From positions 1,431,001-1,495,000 of the forward strand of contig CM055318.2 in assembly GCA_029255685.2 (NCBI GenBank): a stretch of 64,000 nucleotides of DNA, written 5' to 3'. Under the pieces are notes generated by a model. It saw only the letters and a list, made by a program, of their open reading frames with translations, was not told the origin of the DNA and did no database searches. The stretch is from Silene conica. Taxonomy: Eukaryota > Streptophyta > Magnoliopsida > Caryophyllales > Caryophyllaceae. Shown here piece after piece: positions 48,201 through 59,555 of this stretch (its first letter is position 1; each line of letters begins with the position of its first letter). The translations under genes and the position numbers were made by a program.

Positions 48201-50868
48201 TTGTGTTCACCTTAATATTCCGACTTTTTTGTTCAGTCAGTAAGTATGTTCGCCACCATTTTGATCTCTTATATCCTAGTAAGGCCCTGTTCTTTTCGGC
48301 TGAAACGAGCTGAACTGAATTAATTTGAGTAGAGCTTAATTGAACTAAATTGAGTGGAACTGAGGTGGAGTGAATTTAGTTGAATTAAAGTTAATTTTGT
48401 GAAGAGATTAATTGAACATAATTGATTGAACGAAAACAAACTTAACGGAATACAACCAAGCAATATTAAAAGGAGCTGCAATTAAGCCAGAAAGAACAGG
48501 GCCTAAGTGCCATAGTAATGGCCCGTGGGGCGTGGGCGTCAAGCAAAATTCATTAACTAACCATTGTTAGTTTGTTACGAAGTTTCTTCTGTCAAACCAT
48601 TCTAAATAGTTCCGAGTACTCCATAAATACTAAATACCTAGGGAGCTTACGGTTGTTTCTCCAAGGACTCCAATAAGATAGAATCTCAACAAACTGTTTT
48701 TTTTCCGTTAATTTGAGTAGTATTTAACAGTTAACACTTCGGACTGCAGCTAATTCTGCAATGGTCAACCGGTATCTATGTTTTGGTCTGTTCTTTTCTC
48801 GAGAGGAAGAGATTCAAAATCGAGATTATTTCAAAGCTTGGAAGCAGTTTCTCTATCGTGCCTTTTGTCATTGTAGTGGTTAGCTCCCTATCCCTCTTCG
48901 TCGTTGCCTCTCTCATTTACTATTTTGCCATATTTTCAATCTTCTCATCGTTCTTCGTAGTTGTGGAGAATGGTTGTGCCTTAACACAACATTAATCAAA
49001 ATTTTTGAATTATGTTATGCTTTCGTAGGCTGTGTGCACTGTTCTGGCTATGATCGCTACATTGCCTCTGGCGCAACTTTTATTTTTCCACATCCTCCTT
49101 ATCAAGAAGGTGAGTGTGACGGGAGTTTTGTAAATATCATTTCTTGCAACTTAAATTTTTTATGCCTCCTGCATATATATATTTCCACCACCCTAATATG
49201 TATTCCTCATTCGACTTTGATGGTCAAACGATGTCAACTTGACTTATATTTTCGCACAATACACTACAGCGCCACCTTTTCAAATATCCAACCGGGCAAA
49301 TTTACATCGTCTGTAATCTGTATTGCAAAGTCGACATCAATTAACCACTAAAGTCAAACGGAAACTATACAAACGTTAATGAATCGTGTATATTTCAGCA
49401 GATGTTAAGTACATATTTTTTTCTCTTGAAAATGTGGTTTATAGGGACTGAGCACATATGACTATATTGTGGCTCTGAGAGAGCAGGAGCAACAAGAGGT
49501 CGGGGGTGGACAGAGTCCCCAAATGTCTCAAGTTAGCTCTTTTACCGGGATGAGTAGTGCTAGTTCATTTAACACTTTCCGCCGTGGTGCTTGGTGCACA
49601 CCGCCAAGGTTTTTTGTCGAGGATCAGGTAACTTTTCTTAATCCATGTCATTGTCGGCCATGTTTTTAGGGTTTAGGGTTTTAGGGTTTTAGGGTTTTAT
49701 GGTTTAGGGTTTAGGGTTTCGTACTGAGTTCCCGATGGACCTTTCAACACTTTTCCGGTTACTTTCAAAAAATCCTACACTGATGGCTGCATTTTATATT
49801 TGGCTGTCCAGTTTGATGTAGTCCCTCCAGACACGGGATCCGTAAGTTCGTATGGTAAAAGGTCTTGTGTGGAAGAACCAATCAAAAAGAAAAACCCTGC
49901 TGTAAAGATCAGCCCATGGACTCTAGCTCGTTTAAATGCGGAAGAGGTTTCAAAGGCTGCTTCAGAGGCGAAGAAGAGATCGAAGATCCTGCAGCCTGTC
50001 ATAAGACGGGAGTGCCCACCCAATGTAGAAAGGGACAGCAGTTTCGGTAGTAGTGGCCGGCGTATGGTCCCACGGTTCGACTACAGTAGACGACGGGGTA
50101 ATAACCAGGTCAGACTGCCCACAGATCTGGCTTTGGAGCAGCTAGTGAATGCTTCATCAAAAGCAACCACCAGCTTGGCCCCACTTCAACTAGAAGCTAG
50201 GAGCGCTTTTCGGACTAGCCAGGCCATGTCAAGTGCAGGTAATGTTCGGTCTATGCCTTGAATCTGTTAGTCGGCGCTTCGAACGACTATGCCTTGAATT
50301 CTGTATTGGGCTAGGGTTTCTGTCTGGGCCTGATTAGATTAGGTCTAATCTGTATTGTATTAGGTTAAGAGTACTATATAAACTCTTAACCTCTAACCTG
50401 GCAGTCACAATATTATATATCGTTCTGAATCTGTAATCTGGAAAACTCCTCACATTAATAAAACTCTCTCCCCTTCTGCCCTGTGACGTAGTTAACACAC
50501 CGTGCGTATTGTTCTTTTTTGTTCTTATCTTTCTCTGTGCTTCCGTTATAACAGGTAATACAGTGGGATCGTCTCCTGATAGCAGCTCAGAATCACCTGA
50601 AGCTCATCCATTCCATGTCTCCTCTTCTGGAGCCAAGGAAGCTAGACGGCTTACTAGCGCATCAGTGTCAGGGGTCGGTTTGTTAGCTGAGGACCCTCTG
50701 TCGAGGTCAACCAGTGACGGGTATGAGGCGTCTGGTGGAGAAGATAGTGACCAGGTTCCTTCAAGGCCCGAGGAAAGGTCTGCAAATTGGACTCGTTTAC
50801 TTTTTGGGGCACCAGATGACAGAGTTCCCAGTCCAAATGTATCATCGTCAACGTTCAGAAAGTTCTAA
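45267..50868 (+). CDS. DHHC-type protein S-acyltransferase, PAT21/PAT22-like
   Basis: Ten exons: 45267-45308, 45436-45552, 47497-47847, 47940-48008, 48092-48163, 48750-48878, 49029-49109, 49445-49627, 49812-50238, 50555-50868; 594 aa, all in phase. It transfers palmitate or similar acyl groups to cysteines of membrane proteins. There are about four membrane spans (roughly 15-37, 45-63, 206-228, 250-285). The cysteine-rich domain is C164-C167, HC177-178, C181, C184 and DHHC at 189-192, then C198 and N203; all zinc-binding and catalytic positions are present. A STYDYI motif follows the last span at about 290. The cytosolic tail has [31 protein letters not shown] and [20 protein letters not shown], typical of plant PAT22. 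The last intron is a solo LTR flanked by GGTAA; without its removal the frame ends soon after GNVRSMP, losing the conserved C-terminal segment. Confidence 0.93.
45606..45705. mobile_element. Small inverted-repeat element in intron 2
   Basis: 'gtgagacggtctcacactgt' and 'ataatgtgagaccgtcttat' pair across about 100 bp. A minimal MITE of the GACGGTCT type. Confidence 0.5.
46159..46366. mobile_element. Tourist-like MITE in intron 2
   Basis: The ends GGCCCTGTTCTTTTCGGCTG and GGCCATGTTCTTTCTGGCTT (complement) are flanked by TAA (46156-46158, 46367-46369). Sister copies are 48283-48503 and 35634-35862. Confidence 0.85.
46989..47218 (+). mobile_element. TRIM-like element, lacking its first LTR
   Basis: It begins in the primer-binding region (ATATCAGAGCC), has the tRNA-like GGTTCGAATCC box and purine-rich tract, and ends with an LTR at 47147-47218 (TATTAGG...ATCTATCA). 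Lies in acyltransferase intron 2. Confidence 0.75.
48283..48503. mobile_element. Tourist-like MITE in intron 5
   Basis: The ends GGCCCTGTTCTTTTCGGCTG and GGCCCTGTTCTTTCTGGCTT (complement) are flanked by TAA (48280-48282, 48504-48506). A well preserved member of the family at 46159. Confidence 0.88.
49664..49719 (+). repeat. Telomere-like TTTAGGG tract in intron 8
   Basis: About seven TTTAGGG or TTTTAGGG units, the plant telomere motif, lie shortly after the exon ending at 49627. Probably an interstitial telomeric repeat or polymerase slippage product. Confidence 0.8.
50243..50553 (+). mobile_element. Solo LTR forming the last intron of the acyltransferase gene
   Basis: 311 bp, starting TGTTCGGTCTATG and ending TTATAACA, flanked by a perfect 5-bp duplication GGTAA (50238-50242, 50554-50558). 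TATA-like (ACTATATAAACTC, near 50372) and AATAAA-like (near 50456) signals and a long pyrimidine-rich 3' end are present. It is in the same orientation as the gene. Only the LTR remains. Related to 27480-27769. The intron boundaries fall exactly on the duplications: donor G|GTAA at left, acceptor CA+G at right. Confidence 0.9.
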
Positions 50869-51483
50869 AATGTGGAATTTTTCGATGTTTTGAAAGGTGA
50901 ATACCCGTCATTCTTGATGATAGAATTGGTCGTCGCATGAAGATGAAACAACTCGAAGATCAATGAAAAAGAAGCCTCTTGCAGAAGCTCACATCCTCAA
51001 AGATCAAATTCTTTCAGCATTAGTTAGGAACTAATGTTTGTTTGAGCAGCGTTGGCCGTTGGCCGTTGCATAGACCTGCATGTGTAGAATTTTGTTAGGA
51101 ACGTTTAGCTGCCTGAAATTGTGAAGATAACTAGAATTTGTCGTCGCAGATCCTAATTGTGAAGATAACAGGCATCTTTTACTTATTGCATTGAGCAATC
51201 TCATTCCAAACTGGAGCCGCGAGCTTCATATCTTTTGAGCAAATCTCGACCCTCAATTCTTTAGGCTCATCTAGATTTAGCTAAAACAAACGATGTCTAA
51301 ACCGTTCCCATACTGCGACGATACTGCGAAACGGATTCAGCAATACTCGGTATCTTAGGATGCACTAGGCTTAGCTTTGCTGTAGTTAAGGGGTGGGAGC
51401 TCAGATTGTATCTCGGCTGCCCCCAATTTTAGGTAAACTCTTATTTTGTTCATTTTTATATGATAGTTGCGCGCATTCTTTCC

Positions 51484-51526
<43 letters not shown>

Positions 51527-51625
51527 AGTTCAGAACAACTCAATATGACTAAAATAACAATTCCAAATAATGCTATAATGAAAAGAGTACAAGTCTAAGA
51601 AAAATATCCGAATCCGATAAAAAAA
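50869..51625 (+). other. Acyltransferase 3'UTR and flank
   Basis: No second gene seen. An AAAT/AAT microsatellite lies at 51486-51527. The poly(A) site is not assigned. Confidence 0.45.
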
Positions 51626-54232
51626 TCTATATAAAAGTATATAAGAAGAACCACCATACATGAATTGGACACGTGTCGCTTTCACATTAAAAATTTTCCC
51701 GCCCAAATTTCCATTGTGTGATTAAATTTTGGAAAAGATATTCTCACTGATTAATGTATATAAAATATTGGAAAAGATATTCTCACATCACTAATAGATA
51801 TATAAAATATTGCAAATTATTCTTTGAATATCCTTTAATAATTAATCCATATAATATACTAAAAAAATCGACACTAATCTGATAAATTTAATTTTCCTTC
51901 TCATCTATATTAACTTTGGAAACGAATATTTACATAATTATTATTATAAAATACAACAGAAAAATACGGCAACTAATCTGGTGAATTGCATTTTCCTTCC
52001 AATCTATATTAAATACGGAAAAAAATATTTTTATAAGTATTAATAAACAATAATCAAAGAAATACGCTTGCGAAAAACGGCAATTAATCTTTAAATAATC
52101 AATCAAAGAAATAAACTCGGAAAAAAAAAAGCATATAATATTTAAATAACCAATCAATAAATTATAAGCAATCTTGAGTCAATCAAGTTGTTGACGTGGA
52201 ATATATATTGTGTAAAAGATAGTGTAAATCGCATACATGTACAAACCAAAAAACAAAAATACGAAATTCCTTGAAATTTATATTTGAGTATAATACATGT
52301 CATATACTAGTTTAAGGTAAAAATAGAATATATTGTATCATACAACTATTCTGGGTATAGAAAGCAATATGATGAAATCCATAAAAATATTGCAGCCATA
52401 TGAGATGTTGTATTCTTATCTTATAAAAGATATTGTAGCCGTACAAGATATTATTTTATAATTGTATTCTTATCTTCAATATTGTACCATACAGTTATTG
52501 TACCGGTAGAATGCAATATGATTAATATATAAGTATAATAGAGAAATCGTTGGACACATATCCGTCATTGGTTTTCGTTCATTAGTTATTTCGTTATTTA
52601 TGATAAAATTATTACTTAGTTTCAAATTAATATTAATTGTGATTATTATATTATAATATTATTATATTTTTTCTTTTTATAATTTTAGATAATCATGTTA
52701 TCTATATTCATTTATAATTTATTTCTTTTTATTTGATTTTACTTGAGTACTTAAATGTTTACGGAGTATTACTCGGTCAATAATCTCTTATTTATAAAGA
52801 AGTACAAAACATTTGCTAATATAATTCAATAAACCAATCTTTTTTATACTTGCAAAAATTTAGAACTTAGATTTTCTGTTCAAGGTTTATAAATGATTAT
52901 ACTCAGACATTAATTTTGTATGACTTATTTTTCAAGTTTTTTTTCGACAATATTTTACAATAGGAAGACTTTGAAAAGGAACGGAAATATATTAAACGTT
53001 CCACGACAATATTATACTGAGATATTAATTTTGTATGACTTATTTTACGACAAATAAATGGAACATACTATTACGGTATTTTCCCACAAAACTCATACTT
53101 TCCGTAAATGAAAACCGTACAAATTATGCACAGTCGACCAATACGACAGTATCAGTCCAAAACTATGACAAGATGTATTTCCTTATTTACACCCTTTTAC
53201 TTTTGCCCTCATTTGTTTTGTTATACTTTTTTCATACTATACTTGGTAAATGGGTCGAATCAAGTTTTGTGAGACCAATTTGGGTCGGGTTAAGTTTAGT
53301 TCATCATTATTTCGGAATAATTCAGGTTGTGTCGGTCATTTTGGGTTTCAGATTTATTTTGATGTGTTGGTCGGTTTAAGTGGGTCGGGTCATTTTTGGG
53401 TTAACGATCAAGAGCGAAAATGATAATTTTGGATCTGGGTGGTTTCAGATCGGCCATTTCGGGTTGGATCAGTTATCAATCAAGATAATTTAGGTCACTT
53501 TGGGCCGGGTTAGATCAATTCGGATTTTGGGTCATGATGCGAAATTGAAGTGCGGAAGCGATTTTGTGAATTTGTGAACAATTATTTGTTATAACGAAAA
53601 GATCGTCGCAACTGGATATTTGATAAATTAGACCTATAATTTATCAATGGGGAACGAACTCAAGACCTTTTGAGATCGAACAAGTTTATATTCAAAACGC
53701 GTTGAATAATAAACGAAGATAAACTTTGTTAAACAAGCAAACAGTTTTCTGGTTTTTTATATTTCTGAAATCTTCGTTCCTTTCTATTCAAAGAAAAATA
53801 AGCTTAAATAGCCAAAGTACAAACAACAAAGTGCAAAGGAAAAGACTCAAATTAATAGACTAATGAAAGCTAATAAATGTCATTTATTACGCCTAATTAA
53901 ACCACCATAATTGTTGTAACCTCCCGACTTATCAGCTAATAAATGTCATTTGTAACAACTATGATTCTCAAATACTCTGAAATATGACAATATTAAAAGG
54001 ATAAACTGTGATAGTCGAGTAACTGAAAATATGAGCTTATAAATAAAGATAAAAGGCGAGACCAAATATTACTCCAAACCTCAAATTACAAATAACGAAT
54101 TGTGTCTGACTATTTTAACCTATTGGCAACACTATTATTCTGATTTTTTATACATTTTAAACCTTTATCTATATAGAACTACGAACTATCGAACTATGCA
54201 TTTCCGTGCAATTTGCACGGGTTCTAAACTAG
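51626..54232 (+). mobile_element. Non-autonomous Helitron (copy 2, whole)
   Basis: The 5' end TCTATATAAAAGTATATAAG, preceded by A, and an early GGACACGTGTCGC palindrome are typical of plant Helitron starts. The 3' end has a hairpin (54204-54220, CCGTGCAATTTGCACGG) and CTAG at 54229-54232 followed by T. 2607 bp, AT-rich, no Rep/helicase ORF. From 53060 on it matches copy 1 at 1-808. Positions 53530-53945 are unique to this copy. Confidence 0.75.
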
Positions 54233-54514
54233 TTATATTAATAAGACGGAAATGATGGTTTTTTTTATTTTTCATTACAAATTTATGGTCGTGTAAACTA
54301 GATTTAAAAACGCAATGTTTATTTCTACTTTTTCGCTAAAAATAAAAATAATAGATTTAAATAAAGTCACATAGTTCTACTTGATTTTTTTTTTAAAATG
54401 ATCGATATACCATGTCATCGATCCGACACACTAGTAACCCGATTTGTTTAGACCATCTCATTACCGATTCGTGACCCAATTGTCACCTCTAGACACTGCA
54501 CGTCTGCACCCAAG

Positions 54515-54768
54515 AACTACAACAGATACTCTTCTTCTTCTTCTTTTATTCAAACCTCAATCATCACGCTTTGCACAAATCCCCTTCTTCCTTCTTCATC
54601 TAATTTCCACTTAAAGGTATCACCTTTTGTGAATTTTTGGAGTTTTGATATGTAATTGGCTTAGTCTGTTTGATTATCTATGCCGCATTGATTAAAGATC
54701 CAATCTTTTAGGGTTATTAATGCTTAATTTTTGATTTTGAGAATTGGGTTTGTTGCAAATTGGGGAAA
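54515..54768 (+). promoter_or_regulatory. 5' leader with an intron, membrane-protein gene
   Basis: A CT-rich leader with a CTT repeat (54530-54548) runs to a donor 'tccacttaaag|GTATCACC' near 54616. The acceptor is not certain (an AG near 54740 is possible). A leader intron would be 100-150 bp. Confidence 0.45.
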
Positions 54769-55824
54769 ATGGAAGATGAATTATCTATTGAAGGATCTGG
54801 GGATACCCAGATTGAAAATTCAATTAATTTGGGAACAAATTTTGATTATCAATTTAGGTCAATGAGTGCACTAGAGATTTTAAGGGAAACTGTAAGAATT
54901 TTGAGGTTTAATTCTACAGGTTTTATGATCATTGCAGCATTGTTAATTTGTCCTGTTTCTGCTGTTCAGTTATCAAATTTATTAGTTGATCATACTATTG
55001 TTAGGAGATTGACTATAAGGTTGTTATTGATTGCTAGAACTAGTGGTTTGCCTTTAAATCCTGTTGTTAAGCAGTCTTGTCAGAGGTTTTCGGAAATGGC
55101 GATTTCGACTACAGTGTGTTTCCCTTTGTATGTTACATTATCACTTTTGTCGAAAACTGCTGTCGTATATTCTGTGGATTGTACTTACTCTAAGAAGCAG
55201 TTTGATGCATCTAAGTTCTGTGTTATAGCTAAGAAGTTATGGAGAAGGGTTGTTGTTACTTATCTTTGGGCTTGTATGATGATTGTGGGGGTTGTTACTT
55301 TGTTCCTTGTGCTTCTTGTCGCGCTCTGTAACGTGATCATGTTAATGGGATTTTCGTTGGATTGGATTTTGTATCCGGGGATGGTTTTCGGGCTTGTGTT
55401 CTCTATAGTTTTTGCGAATGCCATCATAGTTTGCAATATTGGGGTGGTGATATCGGTTTTGGAGGATGCTTGGGGCCCTCAGGCATTGCTGAGGTCTAGT
55501 GTTCTTATCCGAGGTCAGACTCAAGTGGGTCTGTTAATGTACCTCATGTCGACTATTGGGATGGCGTTTGTGCAGGGCTTGTTTGAGCATAGAGTGAAAA
55601 CCTTGAGCTACGGAGATGGATCATCTAGAGTATGGGAAGGTCCTCTTTTGGTACTTATGCATTCGTTTGTCGTGCTAATTGACTCTATGATGACAGCCGT
55701 TTTTTACTTTAGTTGTCGGTCTTTTAGTATGGAAGAAGCCAACGGGGAAGCTCAGTCTATTATGGAAATGATCACCGCAACCCCAATGATCAGCAGTGAT
55801 CGGTGTGAGGATGAAGTAGCTTGA
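54769..55824 (+). CDS. Plant multipass membrane protein of unknown function
   Basis: Single exon, 351 aa. The in-frame triplet at 54760 is TTG, so the ATG at 54769 (MEDELSIEG) is the start. Hydrophobic segments at about 52-72, 115-135, 161-195, 200-232, 254-272 and 293-316 predict five to seven spans. The N-terminal 45 residues and the C-terminus are polar and probably cytosolic. It resembles the plant-only family of Arabidopsis At1g69430 and At1g26650, which carry the misleading name 'Son of sevenless protein' in some annotations (from memory). No enzymatic motif is visible. It lies between the acyltransferase and AGO7, the same neighbours as in Arabidopsis. Confidence 0.85.
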   Translation: MEDELSIEGSGDTQIENSINLGTNFDYQFRSMSALEILRETVRILRFNSTGFMIIAALLICPVSAVQLSNLLVDHTIVRRLTIRLLLIARTSGLPLNPVVKQSCQRFSEMAISTTVCFPLYVTLSLLSKTAVVYSVDCTYSKKQFDASKFCVIAKKLWRRVVVTYLWACMMIVGVVTLFLVLLVALCNVIMLMGFSLDWILYPGMVFGLVFSIVFANAIIVCNIGVVISVLEDAWGPQALLRSSVLIRGQTQVGLLMYLMSTIGMAFVQGLFEHRVKTLSYGDGSSRVWEGPLLVLMHSFVVLIDSMMTAVFYFSCRSFSMEEANGEAQSIMEMITATPMISSDRCEDEVA

Positions 55825-57130
55825 ATGTTTAAATTTGCACACACTTTTATACAACTGTCTTATGGTTGTGACCAACCCATTAAGCATATAAGTATTCGGC
55901 TTGAGCTCACATATAAGACCGTCTCATACAATGCTCATCGATAAGTCTATACCAGTTGCTCTCAACCAATAGCCGTGACCCGTGCGTTATAAGTCTGCTG
56001 TGGTGTCTGGATGTCATCCATTTTGCTGCTCGTTTGTGAAGATGTTGAAGGAAGGGTATCTAATTTATTACAAGGGATCTTATGGAGAAGAGTCCGGCAA
56101 CTTTTGTAGAGCATACTGCCAGAGATGATTCTTACAAATTAGGAACGTAGAGAATGTAAGTGCATCATGAAAAGCTGTCGCTTGTAATTGGATTATGCAG
56201 CGACTATATTGCTGTTTCCCTCTTCGATCATACAATGTACTCTGCATCTGCTTATCAGCATGAACAAATAATACAATGAAAACTGAATTTTTTCTCATAT
56301 ATACTTAACTCTTGAGCTGTTACCTTCAAGTGTACTGGTTTAGATTGTGGCTACTTCTGTCAACGAGGCCAAGTTTTGTAGCGATACCAATGTGTTACAG
56401 TATCGCATATACTGATATACGTCTCGACCTTGGCATGTAGTTTTTTTCTGTCTCGTAGACAATTCGAGACCCGTGGGTCATGACTGCTATGTACCCGAGT
56501 CGGTTATTACGCTGATCTGACCATTTATATATGATGCTGGTTTTGAATTTTTTTGATCTTATTTACTTTTCTTTCTAGTTTTTTAGTTGGATAAAGAGGG
56601 AGCGACAAGGCAAAATTGATGCTCACTACTTTCAAACCCTGCTCGTGATTACCACCGCAGCACCGCTTGATGAATGCACCACCCGTTTAATGATTTTACT
56701 AGCTAAGCTAGTTGATATTCGCATGCTTACAATTTCAATGATGATATTCCTTTCTTGCTCGTGTTTGCTCTTCATGTGTAGTTTTTTCGCTGGCAAATCA
56801 ATGGATTCTTGCTTCAGCAGCTCTTTGGACCGGAAGGAATCATCTAAGCGCAAGAAGTGTGTCGGATCATTCTGCTCAACTAATAACGATCGATATGGTA
56901 ATGTAGCAAGGCCTAGTGTATGTGTTCATCTTGCTACCTTGGGAAGTCGATAACTGGTACGTTGTTAACCTCTCCATTTTCCCTGCACGTCTTATCGTTT
57001 CTTATTGAGCATGGGGCAATTAGCAATCTTAGTTCTTTCTTGTTTACAAATTTTTCACGATCTTAGTTTAAAAAAGCGTGTCTCACGCGTGCTTGGGTAA
57101 GTATTATTCATATGAAATTGTGATACTCCT
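55825..57130 (+). other. 3'UTR and spacer
   Basis: The 3'UTR of the membrane-protein gene probably ends near 56290 (ATAATACAATGAAAA). A 102-codon ATG frame at 56645-56953 has no recognisable domain and no supporting gene structure; I do not call it. Otherwise no gene seen. Confidence 0.45.
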
Positions 57131-57135
57131 GTTGA

Positions 57136-57322
57136 CTATGTTACTCCGACTCTTCTAATTTCCTCGCCTACCCGTATCTGACACTGGACACTCGGACATG
57201 GGTATGACACATGGACACCTTATTTTAGACCAAAATGTGCATATTTTTCAATAAAATAGCCGAGTCCGACACTTGGACACGTACCCGTGTCGGGTACTTC
57301 TAAACGAGTCTGAGTAACATAG
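57136..57322. mobile_element. hAT-type MITE
   Basis: The ends CTATGTTACTCCGACTC / GAGTCTGAGTAACATAG are flanked by a perfect 8-bp duplication CCTGTTGA (57128-57135, 57323-57330). Confidence 0.85.
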
Positions 57323-57804
57323 CCTGTTGACACCATCTTGAGCACGGGAATCCTAATCGAAATTGAGGCCGAGGGGATGTGCAGTTGGGCACACGTAAAG
57401 CTGGACAAAATTGCGGGCTTCTCTGTCCTGCCCAACCCGCTCCATAATCCGGGCCTGGGCTCCCTATACACATCCCACACCACCCAGCCCGCCTGCCCCC
57501 TTTCCCCCTATTTCCCCAACCGGGCCAGTTCAGGGCCACCATCCCCCAGCCTGGCCTACACAAGTCCAATAACGTATAGAAGGAGTTAAGCAGAACTGTC
57601 ATCTCCATTTTTGTACTGCAACCACTCCATCTGATATGAACACTGTTACACGTACACTTGGTGCAACTAATTGATTCTCCCTCACACGTTGAGTTCCAGT
57701 GAAATTTATTTTACTGAATTACTTGGTAGGTGAAAACCTTATACCTGGCATGACAAGTTTTACCTTCAATAATTTAATACATATGACTGAAAACACAAAT
57801 TCTC

Positions 57805-58640
57805 ATTTAAGACGGGTATCCGTCTTAGGCTTAAGACCGGTCAAATACCCATGTGGGAATGTGGGAATGTGGGATGAAGACAAAAGCAGAATGCGTAGGA
57901 AAAACAAAAGTTTGGACTTATATGTCCATACGGGATGATATTTGACCCGTCTGAAAATAATTGATCGAAACGAAGGGAGTAGCGTATATGAAGAACCTCC
58001 TTTTGTTCCATTTATTTATTTGACCCGTTTTATATTGTAAATGAGCACCGAGTTGATGCAGGAGTTGTGTTGTAACTTGTAAATGGAGCACTGTGTTGAT
58101 GCAGTATAATGCCATTAATCTCCTAGAAAACCCAAATTTCATTTAAAACGGGTATACGGTCTTAAGCTTAACACCGGTCAAATACCCATGTGGGATGGAA
58201 AAGACAAAAGCAGAATGCGTAGGGAAAGCAAAAGTTTGGTCTTATATGTCTATACGGTAGGGGTGGTCAATGGTGCGGGTCGGTCGGGTCCGAGACGGGT
58301 CGAGGGGCGGACACGGCCCGGGGTCAGGGCGGATCCGGGATGGGTTGGGCCCGATTTTTGGGGAGTATAACCCGGACCCGGCCCGGGGTGGGTTGGGGCG
58401 GGTCTGGACACATACGAGTACCTTCCGAGCCGGGCTCCAGAAATTGGACTCGGACCCGGTTACTTCACACACGGGCCGGACCGGGTTTAGACCCGGGTGA
58501 GGCAGGGCAGGTTAGATCCGGGTTCAGTGGCGGGCCGGGTCCGGTTTGCCAATGTCGACCCGCACTCTTGACCAGCCTACGTATTGGGATGAAATTTGAC
58601 CCGTTTTAATATTAAGACAGAACTCGGTGTTGAGGAAGAC
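57805..58640. repeat. Two copies of a GACGGGT-type element, the second interrupted
   Basis: Copy 1 (about 57805-57965) and copy 2 (about 58140-58625) share 'accggtcaaatacccatgtg', 'agacaaaagcagaatgcgta' and 'gatgaaatttgacccg'-like sequence. Copy 2 is split by the element at 58258-58579. Confidence 0.6.
58258..58579. mobile_element. hAT-type TIR element filled with CGGGTC repeats
   Basis: The ends TAGGGGTGGTCAA and TAGGCTGGTCAA (complement) are flanked by 8-bp CTATACGG/CGTATTGG (imperfect). The body is very GC-rich (GGGTCGGGTCCGGGCC-like), in sharp contrast to its surroundings. It sits inside copy 2 of the preceding repeat. The open frames through it are by-products of base composition. Confidence 0.6.
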
Positions 58641-58799
58641 CAGCTGGAAAAAGGTGTGAGTTGTGAGAATAAATAATGCATAGAAATTGACTAATCAATA
58701 GAATTACAGAAAGCAGACACAGAATCAGGAAGTGCCATTGATATGTAACTATCAACTGCTGGTGATTCAGTTACACATTCTTCAAAATATATTGCTGGT

Positions 58800-58821
58800 T
58801 GCTGCTGCTGCTGCTGCTGCT
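58800..58821. repeat. (GCT)n microsatellite
   Basis: Seven perfect trinucleotide units; no gene here to code a homopolymer. Confidence 0.9.
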
Positions 58822-59169
58822 TTAGCCTTTTAGCTGTAGCTCTTAAATTCTTAATCCTACTCTTTTTCAGATTTTTTAGACAATTTAATGTGAAATACAA
58901 GTATCTGTACTATCCCCACCTTTCTCTGCATACTTATGGCAAAAGCAAATTAGAATAATTGGGTTTGTTGCCAAGAATTGTCTAAAACTCTTATTAGTAG
59001 GTTTGTCTTAAAACGACGACATTATCCGTCTTAAGCTTAAGTCAGGTTATCTTTGGCGTAGTTGTGTGGATGAGATAATATTGGCATTGTCTAGGTATTC
59101 TGTTTTTTGTCTTATCTATCGGTTTGACTCATTTATTGTCAAAGGCGAATATACCCGTTTTAAACAAAA

Positions 59170-59555
59170 TTTATGTTTTTACATTACCGTAAGTCTCCTC
59201 CCTTGTGACGGGCTATGTTACTTCGACACTTCGCTTAACTGCCGTGTCGTGTGTCAGACACGTGTCGGTGTCCGACGCGACACGCGACTTCGACACTTCA
59301 GTTTAGACCACGAAATAAAAAATTCACCCAAAATAACCGTGTCCGAAACGCCGACATGTGTCGGCGTGTCTGAGTAACACTGGTGACGGGCATATCGATC
59401 ACAAGCTTGCGACGGATCAAATACTACCCATGTTTGTAGATAAGATAAAACAGTTTGCTAATACTCTACTTTTGTCTTATCTCTCACACATTGGTATTAC
59501 TTGCCCCGTCATAAGTTTGCGACGAATATGTCCGCCACAATTGAGAATTTGTGTT
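59170..59555. mobile_element. Small TIR element, interrupted
   Basis: Right part matches 1735-1893. The hAT MITE at 59213-59382 is inserted in its left part. Confidence 0.45.
59213..59382. mobile_element. hAT-type MITE, diverged copy
   Basis: The ends CTATGTTACTTCGACAC and CAGTGTTACTCAGACAC (complement) are flanked by a perfect 8-bp duplication GTGACGGG (59205-59212, 59383-59390). The interior is more diverged than in the other three copies. Confidence 0.8.

Noticed and set aside
50239-50277. Reading exon 9 of the acyltransferase through to a stop, giving a shorter protein
   Set aside because: The stop is inside the LTR, and the conserved C-terminal block resumes in frame at 50555 with proper splice signals. 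It could still exist as a minor unspliced form.
53035-53379. 114-codon frame with hydrophobic segments
   Set aside because: It lies in the non-coding part of Helitron copy 2; the matching part of copy 1 does not keep the same frame.
56645-56953. 102-codon ATG frame with a hydrophobic stretch
   Set aside because: No recognised similarity, no neighbouring exon or family support, and it may be just downstream transcript of the membrane-protein gene.
57220-57608. Overlapping open frames of 80-100 codons on both strands
   Set aside because: They run through a GC-rich, proline/glycine-skewed stretch and a hAT MITE. No domain, start context or splice support; composition alone explains the lack of stops.
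58242-58609. Open frames rich in Gly, Arg, Pro on both strands
   Set aside because: They lie inside the CGGGTC-repeat TIR element; simple repeat without stops, not a gene.
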